A stretch of 64,000 nucleotides of DNA from Sipunculus nudus (Eukaryota; Annelida; Sipuncula; Golfingiida; Sipunculidae), in assembly GCA_026874595.1 (NCBI GenBank), contig CM049317.1:74530618-74594617 (forward strand), written 5' to 3'. This document shows, piece by piece, positions 36,040-61,753 of this stretch. The notes beneath the pieces were generated by a model that had not been told where the DNA came from, ran no database searches, and worked only from the letters and a program-made list of their open reading frames with translations. The position numbers were made by a program, and so were the translations under genes. The number at the start of each line of letters is the position of its first letter. Position 1 is the stretch's first letter.

Positions 36040-37109
36040 TTAGGCAGTCAATTAAAATACACAATGACATGTTTTGTCAGACCATTTTAAATTCAATAAA
36101 TGAAATTCATGTTGTCAGAAAATTGCCACATTTTTCTGTTTCATTCCAGGGGACAAAAAATTAAGTTTTTATAATACTTTTGACAGAATTATTAAAAAAA
36201 CAGGCACATAGGGTAGTGGATTATTTTATTAATGTACACATTCAAAATAATACCAGACTTGTAAACAAAGAGCCATTAAATTGAGGACACTGAATGGTAT
36301 TGACAAATATGATAAATGACAATTAACACTATTTATAATCACTCTTTTTTACTAGGACACTTGAGGGTTTTGATAGTTGCAAGAAATCCTTTGATGGACA
36401 AGTAAATCTATAAATATATACAAAAATCCTATTAAAAGGAGTCCCTAATATAAATTTTTTATTAACCCACACTGACAAAAGGGACCAAAATAAATTATTT
36501 TTAAACATATAACATTATTTAACCAGAATAAAATATTTCCTTATTCAGCTTTGTAAAGGTTGAGTTATAAGACAGGACCTGGTTATGAACCTATGAAGAG
36601 GCTTCAGGAGTTCTGATTATTACATATTACATATTTCAGTACCTTAACTATTGCAAAATCTGTTATTACATGAATAAGGCAGCAGCAGAAATGAAATTCT
36701 TTTGTTTATATTTGAAGTGACACGGTTCATTATTGCAGAAATGGTGCTGTATTGTGAAAATCCCCACCGGAGGTCTCTCCAGTTCTTTTCATTTGCCCTT
36801 TCCCCAATAACCCTGAATGGACCATGCTCAGTTTTTGTTGGGTTGAATATCTTTGCAGGAGGATGACCTTGAGATTCATCAAAATTGCCCTCCCCCCACT
36901 CCACTGTTTGGGATATCAGACTATTCAGCAGTTTTTTAACTAGCAAGTTCTTGAAGATTTTGGGTAGAACAAAACTGATTTAGAACACAGTGGAGAGGCC
37001 TCTAGTTGAGATGGATATTGTGATGTTGATGTGCATTATTTTGTACTTGCATTGTGAGTAAAATGACTGAATATGAACTTCCTAGTGTTGTTTTTCTCCA
37101 ATTTCTAAA
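36040..37109. other. Gene-free AT-rich spacer
   Basis: AATAAA at 36095 may end the ZNF gene 2 transcript. Nothing else was recognised. Confidence 0.4.
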
Positions 37110-37640
37110 ATCTGTAAAACTTTTTAGCGAACCTGTGAGCTTATGCGATAGCACAGCGTCGACCGTCCATCGTCAGCCGTCCGCCGTCCGTCGTCCAGGG
37201 CTGGCTTTCCGCTGTCCATGGCTGTAAGTCAGAAACCATTGGAGCTAGCAGCTCGAAAGTACAAGTAAGAATTAGTCACATGTGAAACTTGGTGCCCTGG
37301 AGCTTATTATTGGGTATCTGCATTAATTTAGATTTTAAAGAGAAAAAGCTTAAAAACTTTTAAAAATCTTCTTCTCTGAAACTGTCCAGCCAAATTGTCC
37401 AATATTTCACAGAAATGATCCCTGGAACAATCTCTCTCAAGTTTGTTCGAATGGTTCCACTTCAGAGATTTTTGGCCAAGTTACAGGAGGTTGAACTTAG
37501 TCATCTGTCCAAAGAAGCAAACTAAAATTAAAATCTCAGAAACGGCTAGAGCTATAATCACCAACTTTTATACCAATGTTTGTCATATATGTCATATCTG
37601 ATTTTGAGGTATTGGTGGCGCCACCTACATTGATGTGTTT
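37110..37640. repeat. GTCC-rich repeat (AGCGAACCTGTGAGC type)
   Basis: AGCGAACCTGTGAGC is followed by GTCCGCCGTCCGTCGTCC, then GGTCCATTGGAGC-like text, and it ends in GGTGGCGCCACCTACATTG at about 37616. It abuts the family A copy and looks like a separate repeat with a satellite-like end. Confidence 0.5.
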
Positions 37641-40561
37641 TTAGCTCGGCTGACTATAAGTCATCTGAGCTATAGTCGTGGTCCGTTGTCCGTCCATCTG
37701 TCCGTCCGTAGATGTGGCACGTTTTGAAACTGTAAGACCTAGGAATCCAAAATTCGGCATAATGTTAGATGTCCCCAAGATCTCCTACCAAGCCGAAAAC
37801 TGGGTCTTTGCGACTTCGTTCGTTTTATAAATTAAGGAAAAACCTCAATTTTTTATTTAAAACCTATTTTTACACTTCAGGACTGCCCAATATCAAAACC
37901 ACTCATCTGTTTTTCCCCATATTTACCATAACTATTCCTCTATATAGTTCCTATGTACATGCCAGAAATTATGTCTGTCTTATGTAAATTCAAAAAGTTA
38001 TGGGCCCAAACATAATGCATCGTGTAAAAAATCAGGAAAGATATTTGATCACTTAACACAAAATATGTTAAAGCTATAAACTTTTTTTCCAGTAATATAA
38101 CTTTTAAGGCCAAAAAAAATTAAAGGTATGGTTCTCAGGCATCGCCCGCATCAATTTTAAACCCCCGCATCAACACTTTTTATTTTGATTTTCAACAAAA
38201 ACTTTCCAATTTTGAGCTGCTGCCGCTCCCATATTTCTTTCAAGAAGATAAAACCATACAATTTTCTTAGTTTTGAAGTGCTTTCACTTATTTAGCAAAA
38301 TGAAACTGTTATTTTCATGCTTTTCCCTTATCACTTGACATTTTTTATCGAAACATACCAAAAAATTTAAATTAAAAAAGCGCCTGCCCGCATTGATTTC
38401 TGAAAAAAGTTGCCTGAGAACCATACCTTTTTTTTATTTTGGCCTAATTAATTAAAATTAAATTGTATACCCAAAATTAGATCAAAATCTTCTAAATATT
38501 TTAAAATATTAACAAAAATAAAAAATTGGTACCTTAAATTTTGCCCAACTTTGACCATGGCACGTTTTTTTCCTGTAAGTACTGTGCATTTAATTTTCAC
38601 AGCATGTTTCTTTTAGCTTTTTGTCTGTAAACACCAAAAATTTGAAACCAGTTGATCAAAAACTGTAGATTTTATTCAAGTTTTCAAGCACCATGTAACA
38701 TATTGTTTACATCAAGCTAGTGTCATGCAGTTTGCAAGTGCTCAGCTCCCCAGCTTCAGCTCTCAGTTCCTAAAATTTGGCATGCAATTAGATGTCTCAA
38801 AAATCCCCTTCATTGCCAAGAATTTGGTAACTAGGACTTAATACCTTCGAGATATTAATGTTAAACTTCATTTTTCCATTAAAAACCCATTGTTACACTT
38901 CAAGACTGCCTAATATCAAAACCACTGATCTGACTTTAATCATATATAATATACATATTTTTCTATACATTCTCTATGCACATGCCAGAAAAGATGTCAG
39001 TATTGCGTAATTGTTTTAAGTTATGGGCCCAAACATAATGCACTTTGTAAAAAATCAAGAAATATATTTACTCCCTTAACAAGAGGATTGCTGAAGCTAG
39101 AGATTTTTTGTCAGGGATGTAACATTATTTAATCAAGATTCAATTGAATACCCAAAATTAGTTCTGAATTTTTCAAAGTTATTAGTATAAATATAAAAAT
39201 TAGTACCTTAAATTTTGCCCAACTTTGACCATGGCATGTTTGTTTCCTGTGAGCACTGTTGATATAATTTTCATATCATGCACACATAAAGATTTCAGCT
39301 TTTTAGTTTAAAAAGCTGAAAGAAATTGGCAAAAAAATTGTAGCTTTTATTAATGTTTTTATGAGACCATGTCAGACCTTGGCTCTCTGTAGCACCTCTT
39401 GAGTCACCTGTATGTTGACCTTGTTGAACTTTCAGCAAATTATGCATGCTTGAGGCGAGGCATAAACTGGGGCTCCAGGCAGCTTATTATATAATGGCCA
39501 GCCACAGTTGATCCATGTGTCCAACCCAACTCATCTAGTAGTTTTAACCAACAACATAACAATAAACAATAAATTAATAAATTTTTATTGGTTTTTAATA
39601 ACAAATTAAAGAAAGATAGAAAAGGAATGTGTTAGTTGATAATAACAGGAAATTAACTTGCAGTTACCGATGATATAAGAATCTTGTATCGATGGAGAGA
39701 ATGTCACGTATTCCAAATAACACCATGCAGTCACCTATGGTATTTTTCAGTTCAATTTTAATGATAAAAAAGTAAATCATATTATTCATTACAAATCATT
39801 AGGGATCATATGAAGGAAATTAATGATAGACAAAGATGCAGTTGATAATATTATTATCTAGATTCCTACTGTGTCTATAGTTAGTACATTGATGTGAAAT
39901 TAGTCCAAAATGAATATATTACATTTTTTTTAAATATAAATAAAAGCCATAAAACCAGGTACTTATGATCATTATTTAAATGTGTGAATTTTGTATATTC
40001 TGGATTCTCAACATCATTGTTTGGTGAAAACTGAATAAATACCAGAAATGGTGTGAATACTTTGCAATTGTATTTAAACACGAATATGAATATGTATTCC
40101 ATTATAAAATTTCTTTCATAAGAATGAGAATTCAGGTAAAAATGAAAGTATATGAATACCAGTGCAAATACTTTCAAAATGTATTAATGAATGCATTCAT
40201 GAATATATTCTTTAATATTATTTATTTTAAATAAAAATTATATTTGGGACAATATTTGTAATATTTTTACATTTTTTTTTTAATAAATAGTTAAACTCAT
40301 ATTATATGTTCTGCTTATAAGTTATATGGCCAAGTCAAAATCTGTGTGACAATCACACTCCATTTGTTGATCAAATAAATGAAATTAATCCTCTTTCCTG
40401 TCTCCAAAGGTACTATCAAAATCATACATAAGCTAAACAACAACAACTCATAATACAGCTTATTTTTATTACCACATAAAACCAGCATGTGCCTCATTTC
40501 TAAATCATATATTTTTATCATATATAACAGCTGAGCGCTGTGACCCATAGGTCCCTTGTTT
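37641..40561 (+). mobile_element. Family A repeat, complete copy 1 (about 2.9 kb)
   Basis: It starts TTAGCTCGGCTGACTATAAG with a GTCC tract and ends CAGCTGAGCGCTGTGACCC, GGTCCCTTGTT. Almost the whole length matches the reverse complement of 59077-61675 and the direct strand of 61754-64000. Two successive internal segments (from about 37735 and 38765) resemble each other: AATATCAAAACCACT, TTATGGGCCCAAACATAATG, ACCTTAAATTTTGCCCAAC, TTTGACCATGGCA. Short frames here conserve sequence only as part of the repeat. A MITE is inserted at 38108. No transposase was recognised, so the class is undetermined. Confidence 0.8.
38108..38444. mobile_element. MITE copy 2, PIF/Harbinger-like, inserted in family A copy 1
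   Basis: Terminal inverted repeats of about 34 bp begin GGCCAAAA and include AGGTATGGTTCTCAGGCA on both sides. The flanks are TAA at 38105-38107 and 38445-38447. The matching positions in the copies at 61200 and 62228 lack the insert and show a single TAA, so this is a filled site against two empty sites. It is related to the copy at 4534. Confidence 0.85.
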
Positions 40562-40856
40562 ACAAGCAAAAATGTAATTTTAAACTCTTCTAGCTTATAC
40601 ACTGATTTATGATGAAACTGATAAGCTGATTGGTTTAAACTTTACAAGAATTATTCTATGGTAGGGTTCTGCCAGTTTTATAAGAATAGATTAGGTAAAT
40701 ACAGTTTTAAAAAAGCATTGTAGCCAATTGAAAAAGGCTTTCTGTATTTGAAAACAGATTTAACAACATACTGAGTTTCAGCAGCCAAGTCAAGAGGTCA
40801 CTCAGTACAAACAGGTGGGATCCAGACATCACCATGGCAACTGACCTGGCTCTGGG

Positions 40857-40922
40857 GGTGTCTAGACAATGTGTCTAGACGTCTAGACACAGCGTCTAGA
40901 CGTATAGACACAATGTTTAGAT
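40857..40922. repeat. Cluster of TCTAGAC palindromes
   Basis: GTCTAGAC recurs several times. Positions 40870-40891 form a perfect 22-bp palindrome with half-site TGTGTCTAGAC. Confidence 0.8.
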
Positions 40923-41005
40923 GCAAGATTCCCAGATTATTGGAACTATATCTTTCAACTGTTTGAAAAAAATTGGTTTGCATTTTAAGCGAATTGGGTT
41001 TATCA

Positions 41006-42591
41006 TCAGGTCACATGTGAACTGCTGCGCCCTAATTTTTGGTTGACCTCTGACCTTTCCTCGCTGCCCAGCGTCCATGTGTGCGTCTGTTTCCACACAT
41101 AAACCCGCATATCTCGGGAACCTTTTGACTGATCAGGCCAAAAATTTTGCACAAATGTAGACCTTTGATATCTTTATAACACACTAAAAATGGTGGTGCC
41201 ACCTGCAACCATTTTTGCACAGCGTCCATCTGTTCATCTGCCTTGGGATAATATCACTCATATCTCAGCAATGGTTTGACTTATCTACCTGATATTTTGC
41301 AGGTTTATGCATCCTGTACAGCATTGTCGGTTTTAAGACAGGTGGCGCAACCTACATTCATGTATACACTGCAGACATCCAAGCTCATATCACAGGAACC
41401 GTTTGACCGACTGGGCCAAAATTTTGAATGTGTATAGATCTCACATAGCTCTTCATCATAGGCAAAACTGGTGGCGCCACGTGCAACCACTTATGCACAG
41501 CGTCCATCTGTTCATCTGCCTTGGGATAAAATCACTCATATCTCAGCAGTGGTTTGACTTTTTACACCTGAAATTTTGCAGGTTTATACATCCTGGACAG
41601 CTTTCTCGATTTTATGACAGATGGCGCCACCTACATTAACGTTTACTCTGCAGACCTCCAAGCTCATATCTCGGGAACTGTTTGATCGATCGGGCCAAAA
41701 TTTTGCACGTGTATAGATCTCACATAGTTCTTCATCATAGGCAAAACTGGTGGCGCCACCTGCAACCATTAATGCACAGCACCCATCTGTTCATCTGCCT
41801 TGGGATAAAATCACTCATATATTAGCAGTGGTTTGACTTTTTACACCTGAAATTTTGCAGGTTTATACATCCTGGACAGCTTTCTCGATTTTATGACAGA
41901 TGGCGCCACCTACATTCACGTTTACTCTGCAGACCTCCAAGCTTATATCTCGGGAACTGTTTGACCGATCGGGCCAAAATTTTGCATGTGTATAGATCTC
42001 ACATAGCCCTTCATCATAGGCAACACTGGTGGCGCCACCTGCAACCATTTATGCACAGCATCCATCTATTCATCTGCCTTGGGATAATATCACTCATATC
42101 TCAGCAGTGGTTTGACTTATCCACCTGAAATTTTGCAGGTTTATACATCCTGGACAGCTTTCTCGGCTTTAAGACAGGTGGCGCCACCTACATTCATGTA
42201 TACACTGCAGACATCGAAGCTCATATCTCGGGAACCGTTTGACCGATTGGGCCAAAGGTTTGCTTGTGTATAGATCTCACATAGCTCTTCATCATAAGCA
42301 AAACTGATGGCGCCACCTGCAACCACTTATGAACACCACCCATCTGTTCATCTGCCTTGGGATAAAATCACTCATATCTCAGCAGTGGTTTGACTTATCC
42401 ACCTGAAATTTTGCAGGTTTATACATCCTGGACAATTTTCTCGATTTTATGACAGGTGGCACCACCTACATTCACGTTTATGCTGCACACCTCACTCTAT
42501 TCCCCTTGCCACTTGATCCATGCCTCACTTCACCCGTCCCACTCTGATTTCTGCGGATACACAGTCGCTTGTCGACTACCCATATTCTAGT
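41006..42591 (+). mobile_element. Helitron-like nonautonomous element 1 with internal satellite
   Basis: The 5' end is TCAGGTCACATGTGAACTG preceded by A. The 3' end is CTAGT followed by T, with a hairpin (AGTCG-CTTGT-CGACT, 42563-42577) 9 bp before CTAGT. Flanks diverge from those of element 2 exactly at these ends and there is no target duplication, as expected for Helitrons. The interior holds about five 279-bp tandem monomers, each a diverged dimer with GGTGGCGCCACC-type palindromes. The repeated 61-codon frames inside are a by-product of the satellite. It resembles the satellite-bearing nonautonomous elements known from bivalves. Confidence 0.75.
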
Positions 42592-43230
42592 TTTAAAATG
42601 TCCTAGTCTGAAACTTGCAGGTCCGAAATGTCCAATTTACTGAATTCATAATGACTAAGGTAGATATGCAGGATTTAAAAGGATTAATATTAAATTTTTT
42701 AATATAAACCTCCATTCATACTCCCAAACTTTGCACAGGTTGGCATCAGGCCTGGTTTCAGTGTCAGGTACAGGATCATGCCTGAAGGTCCACCTTCCAA
42801 AAATATTTCTTGCAAAGGCCTGAGGCAAAGATCACTTTCCGATCTTTCACCAAATAAAAATTTTGATAGTTGATAAAAATAACAATGATTAAGTTTCAGG
42901 TTGTGCAGCCCAAAATGACTATGGTTGGCCAAGAAATAATCCTTTCTAGCCAATGATCAAGATCAATAACAAGACATTTTCTCTTATGAGACAATCTGGA
43001 TTACTCAAACTTTTCTTACATCTACAGCAATGTTTTCATATTCCCTGCATTTGACTGAAAGGGGGGGGGGGCATTATCAAGGTTTCCCCAGGATGGCTTG
43101 TACCACTCCTTAAAATTCACGGGTCCATTTTGCAATCTTGGGCAACTCTTCAGAAATGCGTCCTCACTGACCTTTTCCTGTTCACAGTTTCATAGAAAAG
43201 AAACAAATGGTTGGTATTTAAATTATATCC
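42592..43230. other. Spacer downstream of MCM6
   Basis: No gene was recognised. A G run of about 10 lies near 43062. Confidence 0.4.
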
Positions 43231-44196
43231 TTTATTTTACAAATGTACAAAGTTTGAACGTAAATCTTAGTGCAAGTATGCGGCCAGGTTTTATATACAG
43301 AACTAAATTGATGAAGAACTACTATTCCATCCACTCTGTCAGTCTTACCTCGCATTCATCTCCTTGCTTTCTGCTCAGGCAGGTTCTGTACACCGTTTAC
43401 TATACTATTGTTATACTATGCTGTACACAAAGTTGAACACAGGTTGGGGTATCCTTCAAACAGTTAATATGTGAACACATCATAAATGAACTTTGCACAT
43501 CTACACTGAGATGTCAAGTGGTGAAAGCACCTTAAATGAAATACATATTAGCAGTTAATTAGCAGTTTTTTTGACAGATCATATTCCATATTTTGACACA
43601 CAGCAAATACTTCCAAATGAAGCAAATCAGTTCAAGTTTGAACATTTTCATTTCACTTTTACTCATCAAGGACATCAATGTGTACTTCCATGACAACTTT
43701 TAGCCTTTTCATGCATAATTTTTTATGCACATCTTTAATACTGCAGGCCTTGGGTCCATTTTACACTATTTATGAGCACTAGGTATATTCAATCTTCCCA
43801 ATGTGTGCCCAGAATAGTGTCCAAAATATGCTGATCGAGCATGGGAGAACAAATGTTACCTTAGCAACATATTCTACATCTGATATTGGCATTTAGTGGT
43901 TTCTCAAAATATTATTCTTGGCAAGCAGAATATCTATTTCCACAATTATTCAAAACCATTATAGCCAATTTACTGCTGAATTAACTTCACTCCAATATAG
44001 TCAGATAAGAATTTCTTTTCACTGATCTTGAGACCATGTCAAGAGTTCACTTTCAAAGTGGGCATTCCCCTGTTTAATGTATAACAGTCCAGGAAACAAT
44101 GATATATATGCCTCCCAAATGAAAGTATGCACTTCCTAGATAAATTTGTTTAGAACATCTCGTTATCACAATTTATCCTCAGTTTAATGATGCAGG
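43231..44196 (-). other. Probable 3' UTR of MCM6
   Basis: After the TAA at 44199-44197, the first AATAAA I found on the minus strand is at 43236-43231, giving a 3' UTR of about 960 nt. No coding potential or clear repeat is seen here. The end point is inferred from this hexamer alone. Confidence 0.35.
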
Positions 44197-57480
<13,284 letters not shown>

Positions 57481-59076
57481 CTGTAACAAGGCAGGGAAAA
57501 CAATTTTGTTAAAGACAGTCTATAGAAAAACGCACCTGTGATATAAATGGAAATAAGCTTCATTAGTTAAAACAGGTTTATGAATAGGCAGCTATAAAAA
57601 TGGGGCCCTCCACATGTTATAAATTATTGAAGAAGGGGTTTCTGAGAGCTGGAAACACTTAAAAAACATTTTAATCAGAACAAAACTGCATCTGTTTAAT
57701 TTCACTAACTTATTTTCATTATCTACCCAGTTTCTCGACTGCTGTATCTTCATGGTTCTTCAACTCAACAGACACAAAACAATTTCACATTCAAATGACA
57801 AGTCAGGTGATTAATCTGAAAATGTCAAAACAGGGACACAAGGGTTCAAGTTCTAAACAAACATGATTCAAGAAACCACTGTGGGGGAAAGGAAAGAAGG
57901 GAATGGAAATTATAATAACACAAGACATTTAATCTGACAAGAGAACAAAGGTATTTTTTCATAAACCTGGATAAAATACAGACCTTTTATGATCATAGTA
58001 TACTCCACTCTTATCTGAAGCTTTTAGCTGAAGTGGAAGCTCCAGCTTTCAGCATCAATTGTCATGTTTATCGCATGCTGCTGACTAAACGATTCCACCA
58101 CTGGTCATGTCAGACCTTATCCATAAATTGTGGCCGTCTCAAATCATGACATATCTACATAATAGTGTTAGCAAATCCCCAGGATATATTTAAGTCAGAT
58201 GTATGTGAATATACATATCACTCTGTACTCCTCATGCAGTTTTAACAACTGTCATGGCCATTTTATTGTTCGATCACAGGTTGACACGGTCAACTTGAAA
58301 AGTTCTAGCATAATGACACCGCTTCAATCTCTTTGGACCAAGCTGGACCCTATTTATTAAAATAAATTTATAACTCTATAACATCAACCATATTAATTCC
58401 AAACTGTCAGTGTCAGAAGCTAAAAAGTCATGTCATCCCCCCCCCCCACACACACACACTGAACTCTGGTCACATGCTGAATTTCAGAATATAGCTCAGA
58501 AAGGAAGAAAATCAAGCCATCCCTTTTGAAAATTTTGTTTTTTAATAAATGATGAAAAGGTATCATTAGTGTGTCTGGGATCCTGAGAGGTTCACACTTG
58601 ATTTATCACAAACATGTGAAGCTACATCAAAATGCCCTTTGAACCTTACATCCGCCTATTGCAGTCTAAACATGATGATATACAACTGGTGACCCAATTA
58701 CCAATCTACAACAGAACCCTTTGTCATAAATTCACATAATGTATCTTCCACATGAATTGCATGAATGTCAGATTTTGAATGACAGGACTGGATGAACTTA
58801 CTCAGGTTTAGTTACAACTGGTCATGCGGACACTCAGTTACAGTTCAACTGACATGTTTATCATCTGGCACAAAGTGGTAAAATCAGTACATGTGTTACT
58901 GATAAATTTTAATTTTTCTTCATGTAAAATCGCTCCAATTTTAGGGACTGTGTATCACTATGAATTTCGCATGTAAATACAAACAAAATTCAAAGAAAAG
59001 TAAAAAATCTTATGAATTTGACAGGACATTCAGGGTACAAACCAAGCTACTGAACTGAATTTTATGATAGATGGGA
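57481..59076. other. MCM6 5' intron sequence, no exon found
   Basis: I looked here for the missing MCM6 first exon (KLFLDFLEEF-like on the minus strand) and did not find it. A short C/CA tract lies at 58438-58459. Confidence 0.45.
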
Positions 59077-61675
59077 AAACAAGGGACCTATGGGTCACGA
59101 CGCTCAGCTGTTATATATGATAAAAAAATATTTTTTAGAAATGAGGCACATGCTGGTTTTGTGTTGTAATAAATATAAGCTGTATTATGATTTGTTGTTT
59201 AGCTTATGTATGATTTTGATAGTACCTTTGGAGACAGGGAAGAGGATTTATTTCATTTATTTTATTGACAAATGGAGTACTATTGTCACACAGATTTTGA
59301 CTTGGCCATATAACTTATAAGCAGAACATATAATATAAGAGTTTAACTATTTATTAAAAAAAATACAAATATTGTCCCAAATATAATTTTTTATTAAAAA
59401 TAATAAGAGAATCATATGATTTTTTAAAATGAAATATAACTGATATGATTATTAAAATAATATTAAAGAATATATTCATGAATGCATTCATGAATACATT
59501 TTGAAAGTATTTGCACGAGTATTCATATATTTTCATTTTTACCTGAATTCCCATTCTTTATGCAAGAAATTTTATAATGGAGTACAAAATCATATTCGTA
59601 TTTAAATACAATTACAAAGTATTTGCACCATGTCTGGAATTTATTCAGTTTTCACCAAACAATGATGTTGAGAATCCAGAATATACAAAATTCACACATT
59701 TAAATAATGATCATAAGTACCTGGTTTTATGGCTTTTATTTATATTAAAAAATAACTGTAAAAAATTCATTTTGGACTAATTTCACATCAATGTACACAC
59801 TAGACACAGCAGGAATCTAGATTAATATTATCAACTGCATCTTTGTCTAATTTCCTTCATATGATCCCTAATGATTAGTAATGAATAATAAAATTTACTT
59901 CTTTATCATTAAAATTGAACTGAAAAATGCCATAGGTGACTGCATGGTGTTATTTGGAATATGTGATATTCTACCCATCGATACAAGATTCTTATATCAT
60001 CAGTAACTGCAAGTTAATTTCCTGTTATTATAAACTAACAAATACCTTTTCTTTTTTTCTTTAATTTGTTATTAAAAACCAATAAAAATTTTTTAATTTA
60101 TTGTTTTTTGTTATGTTCTTGGTTAAAACTACTAGATGAGTTGGGTTGGACACCTGGATCAACTGTGGCTTGCCATTAGCTGCCTGGATTCCATGTATGC
60201 CTCGCCTCAAGCGTGCATAATTTGATGAAAGGTCAACAAGGTCAACATACAGGTGACTCAAGAGGGGCTGGAGAGAGCCAAAGTCTGACAGGGTCTCATA
60301 AAAAACATTAATAAAAGCTATAATTTTTGGCCAATTTCTTTCAGCTTTCTAAACTAAAAAGCTGAAATGCTTATGTGTGCATGATATGAAAATTATATTA
60401 ACAGTGCTCACGGGAAACAAATGTGCCATGGTCACAGTTGGGCAAAATTTAAGGTACTAATTTTATATTTATACTAAATAAAATTTGAAAAAATTCAGAA
60501 CTAATTTTGGGTATTCAAATGAATCTTGATTAAATAATGTTACATCCCTGACAAAAAAATCTCTAGCTTCAGCAATGCTTTTGTTAAGGGAGTAAATATA
60601 TTTCTTGATTTTTTACAAAGTGCATTATGTTTGGGCCCATAACTTAAAACAATTACACAATACTGACATCATTCTGGCACGTGCATAGAGAATGAAAAAT
60701 ATGTATATTATTTATGATTAAAGTCAGATCAGTGGTGTTGATATTAGGCAGTTTTGAAGTGTAACAATGGGTTTTTTATGGAAAAATGAAGTTTTTCATT
60801 AATATCTCGAATGTCCTAGTGACCAAATTCTTGGCATGGTAGGGCATTTTGGAGACATCTAACTGTATGCCGAATTTAAGGAACTTAGATTTGAAGCTGG
60901 GGAGCTGAGCTCTTGCAAACTGCATAACACTAGCTTGATGTAAACAATATGTTACATGGTGCTTGAAAACTTGATTAAAATCTACAGTTTTTGATCATCT
61001 GGTTTCAAATTTTTGGTGTTAACAGTTGAAATGCTAACAAAAACATGCTGTGAAAATTAAATCCACAGTACTTACAGGAAAAAAACGTGCCATGGTCAAA
61101 GTTGGGCAAAATTTAAGGTACCAATTTTTTATTTTTAATAATATTTTAAAAAATTTACAAGATTTTCATCTAATTTTGGGTATACAATTTAATTTTGATT
61201 AATTAAAGTTATATTACTGGAAAAAAGGTCCATAGCATTAACATTTTTTGTGTTAAGTGATCAAATATCTTTTCTGATTTTTTACAAAATGCATTATGTT
61301 TGGGCCCATAACTTTTTTAAATTAAATAATACAGACAAAATTTCTGGCATGTACATAGGAACTATATAGAGGAATATTTATGGTAAATATGTGGTAAAAC
61401 AGATGAGTGGTTTTGATATTAGGCAGTCCTGAAGTGTGAAAATAGGTTTTTAATAAAAAATTGAGGTTTTTCCTTAATTTCTCAAAGGAACGAAGTTGCA
61501 AACACCCAGTTTTCGGCTTGGTAGGAGATCTTGGGGACATCTAACATTATGCCAAATTTTGGATTCCTAGGTCTTACGGTTTCAAAACGTGCCACATCGA
61601 CGGACGGACGGACGGACGGACGGACAATGGACCACGACTATAGCTCAGATGACTTATAGTCAGCTCAGCTAAAAA
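59077..61675 (-). mobile_element. Family A repeat, complete copy 2, inverted (left arm of palindrome)
   Basis: It begins (as printed) AAACAAGGGACCTATGGGTC and ends GACTATAGCTCAGATGAC, GTCAGCTCAGCTAAAAA. It is the reverse complement of copy 1 without the MITE and lies in what should be the first intron of MCM6. Confidence 0.85.
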
Positions 61676-61753
61676 TTACTGGATATAGATCAGTAACAGT
61701 ATAATGACATTCATGTTGATATGTGTTCAGTGTATTATATGTGTGTCTATTGG

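Noticed and set aside
40315-40602. 95-codon frame, with a related one at 59090
   Set aside because: Both lie at the 3' end of family A copies and are explained by repeat identity.
41305-42326. Four similar 61-codon frames on the minus strand
   Set aside because: They recur because the 279-bp satellite recurs. There is no transcript signal and they are disrupted in the second element.
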